Shown here one piece after another: positions 42,670-57,087 of a stretch of DNA of 64,000 bases. Under the pieces are notes generated by a model that was given only the letters and a program-made list of their open reading frames with translations, did not search any database and was not told where the DNA came from. Source of the DNA: Trichoplax adhaerens (Eukaryota > Placozoa > Uniplacotomia > Trichoplacea > Trichoplacidae); NCBI RefSeq assembly GCF_000150275.1, contig NW_002060947.1:7620482-7684481 (forward strand), read 5' to 3'. Position numbers and translations under genes: made by a program. The number at the start of each line of letters is the position of its first letter. The stretch's first letter is position 1.

Positions 42670-43069
42670 ATATCAAGTAGCAATTACTTTAACATATATA
42701 TACAAGGCATCAGGAGTATTTTCGTTTTTTTCGCACATCAACAGTTATGTAACTAGAAAACTACTGATACAGCATTCATATTTGTAAATATTTTCATCAT
42801 CCTATATATTGCTAAATCCAGCATCAAATGTGTTACAAATATTTTTAAATGCTACTATCGATACCAGAAATAAATCTATTTTTAAAAGTAATTTGCTAAA
42901 ACTACTAGCGTTACTGACTACTTTGCCCAGCAATTTTGAAACATCTTGCCACAGCTTAAGTTTAGAGATCAAAGTTGTCGTAGAATTCATTTGCTTTGCA
43001 TTAAGTTTTATCTACAATCGAACTTGCAAAGTAAATTAGCTAGGTACACAGGCTAGCTGTTTATAACAT
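42670..43069. other. Overlap zone between convergent PINX1 and bHLH 3' ends
   Basis: This 400-bp zone should hold both 3' UTRs. It is unusually open on both strands (plus 42809-43039, minus 42990-42802), but neither 60-75-codon frame is recognised. The 3' UTRs may overlap antisense. Confidence 0.4.
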
Positions 43070-43615
43070 TCATGATAGATAGCTCTGTAAATTCGCTAAA
43101 TTATTAGCATCAATTTGCTCATGGCCATCAAGGTTAGCTGTATCTTGCAACAGCTTACACATAAAATTAATATAATAGATAGATAATTTTAAGGTATCGA
43201 TTTTAGATAGTTTAGTCTCGTAAGAGAAAGTTGGTAAGTGTTGGCGTAAAGTATCGAAAGCACTATTCATAACATTCATACGTCTCCTTTCGCGATTATT
43301 AGCTGCTTCACGTTGTTCACCGGTTGGAGGCTTACGTTTTCGTCTCCTCGCCATAGTTGGCGTTGTGGCCGATTTCTTGGCAGGTCTATTGCTAAAGATT
43401 GAGGAAGGAGGTTGTCGTGTGGAGGATATCCTTATTGCACGTTCGGTTAAGTCGCCTTGATCGGAATTGAAAGTTGTGGTAGGAGAAATGAAGTAAATGC
43501 TATCTAGATCAACAAAACTATTCTCAATCACGTGTGTTATAGTTGCAGCATTTGCTTGATTTAATTCCATATCGATTATATCGAAATCTAAGTTAGTATC
43601 AAATTGATCCGCCAT
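43070..43615 (-). CDS. bHLH transcription factor, PTF1A/Fer-like family
   Basis: A single-exon gene of 181 aa. The basic helix-loop-helix domain spans about residues 100-156. Its basic region is [13 protein letters not shown], with the DNA-contacting Glu and Arg of the N-R-E-R-R signature. Helix 1 is [12 protein letters not shown], the loop contains [11 protein letters not shown], and helix 2 is [21 protein letters not shown] followed by YINF is characteristic of the PTF1A/Fer (group A) bHLH families, which bind E-boxes as dimers with E-proteins and control cell fate. A nuclear-localisation-like ARRRKRK precedes the domain, and the acidic N-terminus could activate. The ATG has a good context. 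It is convergent with PINX1, 400 bp away. Orthology to PTF1A versus Fer1-3 is not settled, so I give no symbol. Confidence 0.9.
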   Translation of the reverse strand: MADQFDTNLDFDIIDMELNQANAATITHVIENSFVDLDSIYFISPTTTFNSDQGDLTERAIRISSTRQPPSSIFSNRPAKKSATTPTMARRRKRKPPTGEQREAANNRERRRMNVMNSAFDTLRQHLPTFSYETKLSKIDTLKLSIYYINFMCKLLQDTANLDGHEQIDANNLANLQSYLS

Positions 43616-46600
43616 CTGGATTTAGTAGACTGCAGTTATTCTACTTGAGGACACAGAATTTTTAACAGTATTTATAACTTATTACAGTGGTATTGTCCAT
43701 GACAATGTGAGAATTAGAAATCATAATCACAGATTGACCAATTTCATTTTATTGACATAATTAACAAAGTGTTGCAGCTGTGGCTTCAATTATTCTTCTA
43801 TTATCTTTCGAAATTGGATTAATACTGAAACTGATTGATGTAAGCTACAGATATCTTGAAGACTGCGATTCTATCGTTCAATTTCAAATACGCGTATTGT
43901 AACCTAAAGTCAAAAAAAGCATAATCTACTCATTGCACTATCTTTATTTTTAGCCTGGGTAAATAAGTAATGATGTTCGATAATTTATATTTGATCTTAG
44001 AAACTGAAAATCAAAAACTTTTTTATGACAGAATAATTCTTGCTACAGTATTAAAAGATTATTTAATTTAGCTGTATTATGGAACATAGTACTGTATGAT
44101 TCAATAGAATAATTGTGTTTGATTTATTTAAATATTTTAAACAAGTGTGAATACTGCCGCTGTAATACTATAAAAAAATAAGGATTATTTTGGATTTACA
44201 ATGTTCATTGATTAATATAGAAGCCAGGATTACATCTGTAATTTTTAACAATGAAATCAAGATGTATTGAAATGTCGTGATATTTATATTGTTTTGTTGC
44301 ATTATCTCGGTATGTTTGAAAACCTAGTGTTAAATTGAACTTTTAAAGTCTGATTCTCTATATTGTAGATAGATAGGCTGGAGTAAGCACGATTTAATTC
44401 GAACAATAGCCTTTAAAATAACTTAACAGCACAACATAAAGTGATTATTACACAACCTGGAACCGGTACTATTTCAACTATTTGAACTAGCATATAGCTT
44501 TGATCGATTTAATTGATTCTGCTATACGGATATTTAAGAGTTGGTATTGAATGGATAGATTTATGTAGAGACAATCGTAGAGGATGTTGATCATGAGACT
44601 TATCTTTCTCTGTTGCTGGAATGATATTTAATTGGATAATTTGATAGAAAAGTATAGTAATTTTGTTTTTATAAAGTAGTTACACTATGTAAAGGCCAAT
44701 AAGACATCTATTGACGTCTTCTGTAAGTAAACAAAGTTGATTGTGTCCCGTCGATGTTGTCTAAGTTTTGAATTGGAAATAATTAAACTGCAACAATGTA
44801 TCAAATTGTTGATATGCTTTTTGTTAATCTATTCAAAGTGACAAGAATGAGATCAAAGGGTTTTTACATGTATTATATCCACTATCCGATTCAGAGATTA
44901 ACACTGTTTCAATTTGACTTTGAAGTAACTTCCATTTGGAGTCACTCCATTCCATGTTATAAGATAAAGCATATTAATTGTAGTAAAGCTATGATGCAAT
45001 ATGTTTGCTCTAATTGGCCTATACCTACGCTAGTACAGTACATCACCTCTTGAATACTTCTATAAGCTACTAAACCATTAATCCCCCTGATTAAAAGATT
45101 AAACTATTGCGTAAACATCTAATTTCCTTATTCGAATACATAAAAACGTAGATTTAAATAAATCATGATATCAGAAAATAGAAAGCACTCCAGAAAATTT
45201 TAGTTAAAAATTGAATACTATATAAAATTAGATGTAAAAATTATTGTAGTATCGTGTTTCCTCAACATTCATTCAAATTTCATCAATTACATAAACATAA
45301 AGCTATATTGTTTGTATTGCCAAATTGGGCAACAGTTGGCGTATTTAATTCTTAATTAATGATCACCGTAAAATTGATATCATTGATAGATTGAACGCTA
45401 GCGATATAAATAGAACTAGGTGATCTCAATAAGTAACTGCACGTGCGACTTGCCTTCTATATAGCATAATTTCGTTATTATTGGCTGTGAGTATAAGTAA
45501 GCAATTGTATGACAATAGATAAGAATGAATGAAAGCATAGATAGTATTATCTATACTTGTTATAAGAATAATTGTAACTGCTGTTAACTAAAAAAAAAAT
45601 TGGCTTCAACATCATAATTAATAATAACATGCTACTGATATGTCATGTAACTGTTGCTAAAGGAAAAATGGTGGCTAAAGAAGTATAGTATTTCTTTTTG
45701 AATTTATTATTAAAAAATGATATAACTTTCATTTAATACTAATTGGATAATAAGCTAAACCTTCAACTGCAATTAGATGATTTAAAATCAGATTGTAGAA
45801 TCTATTAAATAAGGAGGAATATTTTACAATTCAAAATAAATCTTTAATGATTGAATAGCATAGATTATAATTGTTCATGAAAGGAAACACAAAACAAATA
45901 CTAGAAAGGGATCTGATAGTAATCTTGATAAAGAAACGAAGGGCTACTTTTAATAATTTTTTTACACGATAACAAGAAGATATACATTCGATTACTAGTA
46001 AGATTGTAGAGAATAACTTTATCGGTAAATCAAGATGGATTTGTATGAATATTCATGTAAGAGCTTTATATTAAGTTTGAATTTATGGAAAGATGATATC
46101 TACCAAGGATTTATCATTGAATGAGGGCCGTCATGAATGAAATAATTTGATATGCTGTATTATTATAATAAAGAGAAATTTAATCTGACGGATTCAAATA
46201 GAGACTTTGATCTGCTTTTTATATTGTTACTTGATTCAAAGATCTTATTGCTATTAACAATGATGAATAACAAGTATTTCTAGATATAATTTAGGTTATT
46301 ATTAATCTTGACTATGTTGCTAAGAGATCGATAAATTAAAGTCTGATGTAGAATATCATATCATTTATGGCTTTTTGCTTATTCAGAAGATCATTAGTGA
46401 ATTAAATTATGGGACTTTGCATGAGTTTGACATATGATTTAATTCCTTAAAGATTTAATACAATCAGTCTGAATTTGCCATCTGTAATATAATTCGATCT
46501 GAGTAACCAACTTTAGATGTCATAGAAGAATGCTTTGCATGGCATATACAGCTTTGATGTAAATTTCTGATGAGAATATTTTAACATTGAGCTGCTTAAG

Positions 46601-49600
46601 CTATTCATTGATATCTAATATGCTATCTTGCTTGGAAATAAGTACGTAGTTTTCGGACAGATTTCATATTTCACTACAACTTGGCTATTCTCTTCAATTC
46701 TTAATTAGTAGTATACTACAAATACATAGTTTGAAGTGATATCTGCATGCCTATTTCAAGGTATAGCATCAGAATTTGGAATAGTTATCCATTATTATAT
46801 ATGCTCGCATAAGATATAATACGTATATCTCACTCAAACTAATTAACTTACTGCATCAGTGACATTTTAACCTAAGCTATCGCTTTAGCTCAAGAATCTG
46901 AAGTTATATGATTACTAGCTTGAATCCTTTTCTTTCATTGTATGTAATATCAGTAGTACAATGAAATTAGAGCCATATTCTCTCTTTCATTTATAGCAAT
47001 AGCATAGTAGTTTTAATAAGGCCAAAGGTAACGAACTCAGAATATCTTGTAGCTTGTTAGAGCTATGTAGTGACCTCAAAAATCTTTCTATCTTGCAATG
47101 CGAGGCGTGATTAATTTGAAAACAATAGTATTTACTTATTTGTTTCTTTAAACAGTCTCATAATTATTATGGCATTGTTCATAGTATCATGTGATGAAAC
47201 AATTTTATTGCATGATATAATTGAATAAATATCTTTTAAACTAATGCCACCCCTATTTTAAATTAAAATAGAAGCTATCAATCACAAATAAATAAACTAT
47301 TGGTCGTTCCAACATTTATGATATACGATTATACCGTAGCTTCAATTTCTTCCTTTGCAAGCAAAATTCTAATTAGTCATGTTAAAAAAAGGAATATTAA
47401 TTCTTTTGATTCTTCGAATAAGTATTGCCGTATCTAATGATGAATGATAATTATACCTAGCTTCGTTGAAATTATTTTTACAATCTAAACAGATAGCTAC
47501 TTGAGCAGACATTAAAGTTTTCTTGCACATCTTGCAAGGCCCTATCAACATCAGACGTTGCAAATGTTGCATTCTCTAACATACTTACTAACTATTACTT
47601 ACTCTGGCAATGAAATAAATTCGTAGCAGATTATTTCATTCCGTAGACATTGTCTTGTACACTATTTGAGTTATGTTTCATAACTTTGGCCAGCCTATTT
47701 TATAATCAGGTGTTGCATTTAATGCATTGAGCAAAGCAAAATCTATATTTATTTATGCCATCTCTATTAGCAACCATGAAATATTGTGTATTTTCCTTTT
47801 GAAAATAAATTAAGCTGTAGTATACTATCCTGATTTTATTTAATTATGTAAGTGATCAACACTAGAGCTGTTGCAGCAATTAAATCGAATAGCTGCTTAT
47901 TTGATCATAATTAGTCTAGACTTCAAAGAATACGTGGACAGTGTTTCTGCAATTTAATTTAGTTTCAATTTATTAAGCTCAATTATTTTACAAGAAGGGA
48001 ATATAATATCAAGTTGTTTCATTATTGGATGTTTCTTAGAGCGATAATTCCAATCCTTTCTTTCAGATGTCCATTAAATTTTTTTTAATCGAATCGCTAT
48101 TAAATATGCAGTATATTATCGTTTTATATAATTACTTATACCCTTAATAGCGAATTATTAAGCGATCAAAAATTTCATTTGCTGGATAAGGTATGAGTTT
48201 AGAATATAGCTGCACGCCAGTTAAAGTGCTGCTATAGCAGGAAAAATAATGATTACTAATACAACTTGAAAAATCAATCCAATTCATTCCAGCCTATTAG
48301 TAAGTAAACAGAAACTTATTACTGGATAAATCTTCGTGAAATCGCCATAAAATTGCAATGATAAATATCGTAACAGCTGCCAATAGAGGTGACAAATAAC
48401 TATTAGACATTTAACATCGTTGAATTAAATAATAGAATTATTCAAGTAAATCTTGACAAATTAGTATTATTTCAAATACTAACGGTTATCATTTACTCCA
48501 TAACCCATCTGTTACGTAGTTACTTTTCTCCTTATAACTAATCATTGTTAATCTTATTCGTCTCGACACCGTGTGATCATGACCGTTATTGTTAATTGTT
48601 GGTTATGTTAATGTAGTTATAAAACAATCTTGTATTTATCGACATCATGATAAAGGCTGGATCCTTCTCAATTACGTAATGCCCTATTGAATGATAGTCT
48701 TTTTTTGTTATTATGCAATCTGGCTATTTCGCTGATTTTTTCAGTGCTTTTACCTGTATCGGCAATGATGATTAAAACTGATTAGAATTCAAAGTTGTAA
48801 CATATTCATCGGTATGATGGCAAAGATAATTCAAAATTTTAACGGTCTCATCCATTCTAGTTATCGAATACTTAAAGTAATCATGTTTATTTTTATACCG
48901 TATCAAATATTTATCTGATATTGATATTAGTCTACGTGTCAACTTGGAGTATAAGACAAACTAAGTTAACAAATTATTTTGTGTGAATTGAGGAGAGATA
49001 TTATGTATAGTTAATGCAGCAACTTACTCAAAAACTTGTTCAATTAGTCTATAAATTCGCATGTGCGCTCAATTGGCATTAAAATAGAACTAAAGGTACA
49101 AAAATATTTATTTAAGAAAAATAACATGTAATATTAAAACACATAGCCACCTTTATTTTCTAGCAAGGTTGAATATAATGTTTCTATTTCATAACATAAT
49201 TCATCGTCGACATGCTGTGAAAGATCCAACAGGTGTTACTTACAACAAGTTCAAAGTTAGCATTATTGATTTTTCATTTAATTAGTCCTATAGCGTCAGC
49301 CCACTTTCCGTATCATTGATCTTAACTATCTCATTCTAAAGTATCATGGTCAATTAATCGTGAACCTCAGACTCGATTAAATTGCTACGGTGAAATAGTA
49401 TGATATTTTTTAGTCATATTTGGAGCCAAAGATGCCTGAAAGAATGTCTAATTGTACCTATTCTTCAGCATAATTGCAATGCTGATTAAGTGATCAGTAC
49501 AGCTACAACTGCATCTAATTAGAATTCACTGTATGCCTTAGGTCCTTTTATTGGAATATATTGTCTTTTTAATAGTCTGGTCGCAATTTGAATCCATAGC

Positions 49601-52600
49601 AACTATTCAAGTTACAAATTTATTAAATAAACAGTATTGACTATTCACACGCGCCTGATGAATTAAAATTATACATAAATCCTAACAAACGGATAAACTA
49701 AGCTATAGTGTTAAAAGTTGGCATTTTCTCGACATGATGTCACTATATTAATTAAGAAATCGCACATTAACTAATTATCTCGACAGTTTAGTCGCAACAA
49801 TATCGACCTTCATAGCTTTAAAACTTTGATGTAAATTTGAGATAAAGAACTATTACTTTAACAAGAAAGACCAATTCAACTTATAAGCAGTACTTTGCCT
49901 TCTATAATTTTATTGACTCAATGTTTTTATCTGCATATAAAATTTGCTCTTTTATTTTGTAATTTGACTTACTAACATTACGTAACACTGTGTCGAGTTA
50001 ACATTCAAACCGTTAAATTATTATATCAAAGCCTTAATTAAGACTATCATGAAATTAATCTGAATTCAGCATTGCTGTTTTGACAAGTAAACTAATCGTA
50101 ACGTAAATAATTTTATTCATGTTCCTATATCGGTTTACGGGCTTAAAATTTACGGTTTAGACAGAAGTTACTTTTTTAATAAATTTCAAATTAAATCGTT
50201 GTGCTTCTATAAATTAATACTAGCATTTCCTCGTTAAAGATAAACTTAGTGTCTTTCAGCGTCAATACTTTCACGTTGTAAGCCAGACTTACGCCTATGC
50301 TTCCTACCAATCCATCTATTTGTAAAAATTAATAGCCAGATATTATTAATTAGTACGACATCTTCTATGCATTATAATAGCGTCATCATACGGGATTGAT
50401 TAACATCTGTAAAAAACAAAGATAGATTTTACTTTGAGACATGCCAAATAATAAGGCCAAATTGCAACTTTGATTTTGTGTGTTAACAAATTGCAAAGTA
50501 ACTGATTCATTTGATTATTACCTTCATATTGAGGGTTATGAGACTGTAGTAACCGATAATTTTTCGGGCTTGTCGTCTAGTTACGAAGAGTATATGTTAC
50601 GATAGCTATGTTTCAATTCAATCTTACTTGAAATCATTAAATATTTCATACAAGTCTAATCATTGCTATTTGTATCAATTTTCTGTGCCATGCTTTCACG
50701 CCATGAATGAATGTATCAAATTCGTTCAAATATAATTGGCATTTTATTCATGAGCAAACTTTTGTCTAACAATTGCATTAAATTAATAATTAATGAATAG
50801 TCAATATTGTTTACAAATCAAGCTAATTAGCTGAGCTGCAGTTGGTAGCAATTAATTAATAATACGAATAGCTAAAAGTTCGACATGAAGCACTTTTAAG
50901 TAGTCAACATTATGTCAATTATTATGCCATAAAATCAATACCAAAGTATAACATAGCTAGCTAGTTACTTGTAGTCGTGACGGTTGTGCTGAATTTGTTG
51001 AAACGTCACGAATTGTGTCTATTACAACGCTAACACATTGCGATAAATTAATTTTCATCGAAACTGCGCAGAACCTTTACTAAATTTTAATTGAGACTAA
51101 ACGATATTTCTGCTAGTACTTTCTACGGAAAATAGCGTAACCAATTACAAGCATAAGTATTCGTTACATACAATATGCAGGCATGATATTTCCCGCGCTT
51201 GCTTGAAACTAAATTTGAACTTGGTATCTCGACAGTTTAGTTATTTTACTTCAGTGACTATATTTCTGGCATTTTAAGCCTTCTAACTAAGCAAGAAACA
51301 TTTAATATTCGTGATTCGTATTTTTTTGAACCAATCTATCGACGATTAAAATGCTGACTTGGGCCAGATTTCCTAATAGAAGATTTACAAAATTGATAAA
51401 ATCACACCAAAAAAATATTAGAATATTCTAAATGTCTCAGCTCGCTTTAAAGACTAGTAATTTCTTTAGAAGGCTAAATCAAGAATTATCTTGTAAGCAT
51501 GGAACTATATTTCTCCCCAGAGAGATCATAATATTTAATAGTGAAAGAAATTTAGTGTAATGCCCGAACAAATCGTTCAGAAATCCAAAACTCATGAAAA
51601 CAACTTTGCTTTCTATCAACTTATATAACCAAAATTTAACCGTTTGAACTAACAGGTTTTCCACAATCTAATGTTGCAAATTCGATACTCTAATCATTTT
51701 AGAACCTAGTCCGAATTATAATTTAGGAATCGCATAGAATCATATTATTTGTGAGAATAAAACCGATACTATATACTGATTTCTTAATAATATTATCCTC
51801 GTTTTATCCACAAAGCTCTAAGAACAGGCATCATATCTTTTAGATATTTGCTTCCTTGCTGAGGTAAAACAAAGAAAGCGTTTATTTGCTACTAATATTA
51901 CTTTGAAAAAATGTAGGTGCAAATTTTAACTACAATTTACTGGTAATTGTAATATATAAATCATATTTAAATTAATCTGCACTATGCACCTACGGCATAC
52001 TAAAGTGCAACCATCGGCAAATATCATCTTGCCGCTATTTATCTCAGTTACTATTATATTAGCGGTATGGGCTTACGTTAATCTATCTCAGTTTATAATG
52101 AATACTAGAGGAGTATATGTACTTAAAATTGCGAAAAACTCTTGATCTAATAAGTGATTTGGTATTCGTTAGGCTTCGATTTCATGAAATGCTCATTCCA
52201 CAGCAATCAAGGGTAGCATATATCGAAGTAAAGCACAAATATAAGCACTTTTATTTATGTACTGGTAAAAGACAAGTATATTAGAAGCGAAACCTCTTAG
52301 ATCTTAGTAATAGAGATGAGCATTGACATATAGCTAGCGAAACTTTACAAGAAATAGATTGTATTCGGAAACTAAAGTACTGTTTATTGTTGCTGTCAAT
52401 TATCCTAGTAGTGTACGCAAGACTTACTCTTTATTAGATTATTTAGGAAATTTGGTTATAGTGAGGCTTCGATCTTAATAACTAAGATGGTGACATGTAG
52501 TGATGCCCATATATTTAATTATACGGATACCTATATTTGATATAGTTAGGTTACTTTGAATAGATATTACCGCGAAGCTAATATTAGATGATTGCTAACT

Positions 52601-53160
52601 ACTATATTAGAAATTGTCGATGACTAATAGTAGCCAGTTGACTAATTGTGGTACAAGATTTATGTAGTTAGAAACACCGTAGTTGTTAAGATGCCCTTCG
52701 GAGAAAGAGCCTAGACGTTAATACAAGAGTAGTGATATCTTAGCTAGAATGATTTAGATTATAGAAAATAATGATGTACTATTAGAGAAAAGAGTTTTGT
52801 TTGATGACTCATGTCTGATCGTAGATTAGTTAAGTTGTCATAAATGGATTTAACGAAATATTTATAAGAACTGCAAAGATGAGCTCATGTAGGAGAAGAG
52901 ACTTCACTTCGCTTTGAGCTCCGAATACTTTACATTTTAGACTAGATTCTTGTAGTAATTAACTATTGCTCTACTATTCCTAAAACCTTGTAATAAAAGC
53001 CTTTTAGAAAATACCATATTACTAAGATTTGACTAAGATAGTTATTATGAGATGCATTTATTACACGACGCTAGATCTGAGTGGATTAACGGTGCCAACG
53101 ATTATCTTTAAGCGTTAAGATCATTGTGTTTTGTCCGTAGATAATACTGCAAATGTTAGC
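43616..53160. other. Long A+T-rich region upstream of the bHLH gene, no gene recognised
   Basis: This region is next to the 5' side of the bHLH gene. Stops are dense in all frames and I could not chain exons. The best isolated coding-like piece is at 47572-47369 on the minus strand, which has two CxxC pairs and ends in a possible splice donor. The open frame at 44796-45053 (85 codons) is not recognised. The region may hold distant regulatory DNA for the bHLH gene, but I see no direct evidence. Confidence 0.45.
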
Positions 53161-53535
53161 TGTAACCTTAGGAGAAACTCTGGGCGCCTCGATAAGTGGC
53201 TTCAGCATATCTCAGTGTCTCAGTTCAGAAAGAGGGATGACAATCATACCTAGTTAGGGATCTTACTTTTATAGAAGCCATTCTAAATATTTAGTAGAAT
53301 AGAAAAAACTATAGATCAAGATAGGTTCGATTTCACGTAAATTGATTAAGGAGAATAATTTGACAAATACGGTTATCAATACGCCTACAGGAAGGATATA
53401 AAAGGCTGGCTCCGTTCGAGAGGAGAAAGTTGATAGCCTTCGAGCTAGATTAGAGTTTTACTACTGAAATATTCAGTAGTTATTTTTACGTAATAAACAG
53501 TTTTTAACCGCTACACTGTGGTAGTAAGGACCGAA
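53161..53535 (+). mobile_element. Possible LTR fragment with primer-binding site
   Basis: In order I see a TG start (TGTAACC at 53161), a TATAAAAG box (53397-53404), a hairpin (53460-53480, arms ACTACTGAA and TTCAGTAGT), AATAAA (53492-53497), a CA end near 53515, and three bases later TGGTAGTAAGGACC, which could be a tRNA primer-binding site. This is the order of signals in an LTR and the start of its internal region. There is no gag/pol frame to the right and I found no second LTR, so it would be a relic. The 5' border is a guess. Confidence 0.27.
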
Positions 53536-55240
53536 TGGCTAATTAGAGTAGGGCTAATGGTAGTACATTATCACATAGGTTTACCAAACCAGTATTCAAA
53601 TAACCATTGATAGCATCTATGATATATTAACTCACACTCAATCGAAGGTAAATGTATGATAGGCTAATGAATCTTCTCACTTATGTAAGGTGCATTCTGG
53701 AGAGGATTCTTATTACTATATCAGTTGTTCTTCTGTGTAGGACTAAACCAATTCTAAAGTGAAACCATTAAAATGCTATTATACTTTGCGGCTTAAAACT
53801 ACTTTAGCCTAGCTTTATTTCACAAGCGCAGTTCACAATTGACGCTTATTTAAAATTATTAACTTAATTTCACTATAATTTACAAATGAATACTATTCTA
53901 CTTTCCAGTACAACAATAAGAAATGGAAGTAGGAAGAATCGTTACAATGATTTAGCTAGAACTTACAAGTACATACTGTAGGTAGAAATCTGGTCTGGTG
54001 TAACATTATTACTATCATTCAGTGTGCAGTTGAGTAAGTTATTCTATTCACGATTTATTTACACCCTAGCAAGTTCATTAAAATCAAGAATGCCTTCTAT
54101 CGTGTGATTAAAATATTGCCAAATTTGGTCTTCACTAATGTACTAGTTAGATTCAGCACTAGCTGTCTACATTGTAAAAAATTATTTAGGGCTACATAAT
54201 GTATTATAGCACTGTAATGTATACTCATGTCGATACTGTTAGCTCGTATTTTGCAAAATTCTAGTATTAGATGATCCCTTAACGACTGGGTTGAATCTGT
54301 TTATTTTTCAGAATACGCTTGTATATTGTATGGCACGCCAATTTACATACATTACAGGTACTCTGATAAATTGGAGCAAAGCTATTCCTTCGTTAAGTTG
54401 ACTACGCATACATAAAAGCTGCCGCTTTCAATCATTACCGTGAGTATTAAAAAACAACATCGCTATATATTTTAAAATTGCTTTATATGTATATTGGCAG
54501 CAATATCTATGGCAATCTGTGCTTATGATTAATCCGAAATTGGCCAGTGACGAAATAAATTCTTCAATTGTACGAACTTATTTCCTTTTATTCAGATCAT
54601 CATATTCAAGAGCAACAGGCGAACTGAATGATACATGTTTAATTTTTAAACATAACTATTTCAAGATTGCGTTCGAGATATCCGCTATAACAGCTAATGT
54701 CAAACGGTACATTCAAGTTTACTGTATATTCACAACTTACAAATTTACTATTGGAGCTCTAAAATCTTCTAACCAGGAACGATCGGTGAATTTCAACGCC
54801 TAAGAAGGCATGGATTATTAAATTCATAATACTTGCAACTCATAGTAGGTATAACGCTATAACCCCAATGTGGATGTCAATAGGTGATTAAATTCACCAA
54901 AGTGTTGTTTATGCGGCAAGCACTTTTACGTATGCGGTGAAGCACTTAAATTTCCTTCATTCTGTTATGATAACAAAAGTTAGATTTAAAACATAATAGC
55001 AACCTGGTAAATTTTAAAGATAAAAGTTATATCATAGAAGTAGCAATTTTATTACCTAAGACGTTATAAAGAAAGTAATAAAAATCGCATGCTTTAAACT
55101 TTAGGTCGATTAATAACAGCTATACAGATTAAAGATGTAGTTTCCACTGCATATTCAATAAATAAAAGTAATCCATTTGTAAAATCAAGTAATAATTTGG
55201 GAATAATATAGATTTTTAAAGATAAATGCGATATCACTGG

Positions 55241-56545
55241 AATTTCAGGAACTAATTTTCAGTCTATCTTGCATTAGTTGTAGCCTGCTGATGCCGCTCG
55301 TTCTACAGCACTCTGTATCGTATCGAGTTAACCGACTTTTACAACTTGACAGTCTTGCTCCAGCTAGGATGGTGCTGACTAGGATGATACAGACCGTGGC
55401 TGCAAGGATTACAGTATACATCCAATAGTGTCGAAAAATTAATAATTAAGTCAATTGCTTACTCAATAATAAACTTGGGAACCCAATGCTATCAACTTTT
55501 AAAATTCAGGAACTATTTCCAGCAATTCTAGGATATTCAATTTTGGTAGTGTTGTACAACATTGCTGAGAGATGATGTGCCATTATCTTCTTGAGCAAAC
55601 ACTATTCTAATAACAACGTAACAGCATTGAAGGTTGTTGTTTAACAGAGCTGACGAGCATTCTGAAGCTTTGACTTGAAAACATGATGACGAGATCCAAG
55701 TTGCCTAACATGTACATTTAATTACAACAATTACAATTACATCTTTCAGTTCAGGGTAAATCCCAAAATTGGTCAATGTGCCAATCTTGTTTCATTCTTC
55801 TAAATTTATTACGCAAGAATATCACCCTATGTGATGGAAAACGCCGTCCCCCTTCGAATGATAGGATTACCCTGTCACTGTTCTACTTAAAATCGGCGTG
55901 GCTATGAAGCCTAAATTAGTATTTAAATCTTACAAATTGATGGCCTTTATTTATATCATCTTAAGCAATAATATAATGTTTCCAGAGCTCAAATTTGTAC
56001 GAATGTCATGATGCCTCAATTGTTGTTGAGATCGCATAGGTGTGATTACCGTTATGTGTATAAATATGTTATATATACAAGTATACGCAACAACAACAAA
56101 TCTGCTAGAAAATACAACTCTGCAACTGTAGTCCTACTATCTTGCTAATATTATAATCTATTTCAATTTAAGAATTCATTTCCAGTCATTCTTCGCTATC
56201 GCTCTTGCCCATCATGGGACAGTATAGCACTATGTATAATTTTGTATCGAGTTAACCGACAGGGAGTTGGTTGCACCATTGGCTTGGGTGCTACATCCTT
56301 TCATATCCGTGTTTTGGCTATAGGAACAGTATGCAATGGAGTTGAGTGTTGTACATGCCATTGCCAGTCTCTCTCTGATCGAACTATACGATATTGCCTT
56401 GAAACTGAATTGCATATTTGTTCAGTGACCAACTGACTAGCTTACTAAGCTACATAATCGAGCAGAAAATGCAATGAATCTTTCAAAATTCAGTAACTCA
56501 TTTCCACTTCCTTCTTCAATTGACTGTAGTCTGCTGATGCCCTCC
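55241..56545. repeat. Diverged local repeat family
   Basis: Four related segments share an AATTCAG(G/T)AACT(A/C)ATTT(C)CA-like core: 55241-55340, 55501-55545, 56171-56270 and 56484-56545. Two also share GTAG(C/T)CTGCTGATGCC. Two contain the identical 16-mer TATCGAGTTAACCGAC (55321-55336 and 56245-56260); a gapped match to it lies near 62663. They may be remnants of a non-autonomous element. Confidence 0.45.
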
Positions 56546-56600
56546 ATTGACTTGCAGACTTCATTATTCTGTGTATGAACAACAACTTAGATCTGCTAGA

Positions 56601-56687
56601 GGTTCGGTTCGAGCCGCATACGAACCGATTAAAGTCAGTTTATCCGGTACTGTTCAAATACTTAAAAGGCGCGGTTCGAACCGAACG
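56601..56687. repeat. GGTTCG inverted repeat
   Basis: The arms 56601-56617 (GGTTCGGTTCGAGCCGC) and 56671-56687 (GCGGTTCGAACCGAACG) are inverted copies matching at 15 of 17 positions, and extra GAACC motifs lie beside them. They are far richer in G+C than the surroundings. They may be a MITE or the terminal repeat of a DNA transposon, or a protein-binding palindrome. Confidence 0.5.
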
Positions 56688-56693
56688 AACCGC

Positions 56694-57087
56694 TTAATAT
56701 TAACGTATTGACATGATTTAGTATGACATTTCATATAAAACCTGCAGATTGTAACTGATGTTCATTTAAGTTAATATCGCATTTAATATAATGAAATATA
56801 TGCAGATTATAAAATCGGATTACAGAAGTCTCAAAATTTTAGTGCAACTGCTACACGTCTTTATAGTTGATTTATTTACTACAACGAATATTAATATTAA
56901 CGTATTGATATGATTTAGTATGACATTTCATATAAAACCTGTAGATTGTAACTGATGTTCATTTAATTTAATATCACATTTATTGTAATGAAATATATGC
57001 TGATTATAAAATCAGATTACAAAAGTCTCAAAATTTTAGAGTAACTGCTACACGTATTTATGGTTGATTTATTTTCTACAACGAATA
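56694..57087. repeat. 197-bp tandem duplication
   Basis: Bases 56694-56890 and 56891-57087 are two adjacent direct copies, each 197 bp, beginning TTAATATTAACGTATTGA and ending CTACAACGAATA. They differ at scattered single positions. The end of each copy is the same sequence that is amplified in the minisatellite to the right. Confidence 0.85.

Noticed and set aside
42802-43039. Small frames on both strands between PINX1 and the bHLH gene
   Set aside because: They have no recognisable homology and lie in expected 3' UTR. Noted only as part of the convergent zone.
54519-54803. 94-codon plus-strand frame
   Set aside because: It has an ATG and moderate length but no recognisable motif, partner exon or promoter. 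Not enough to call a gene.
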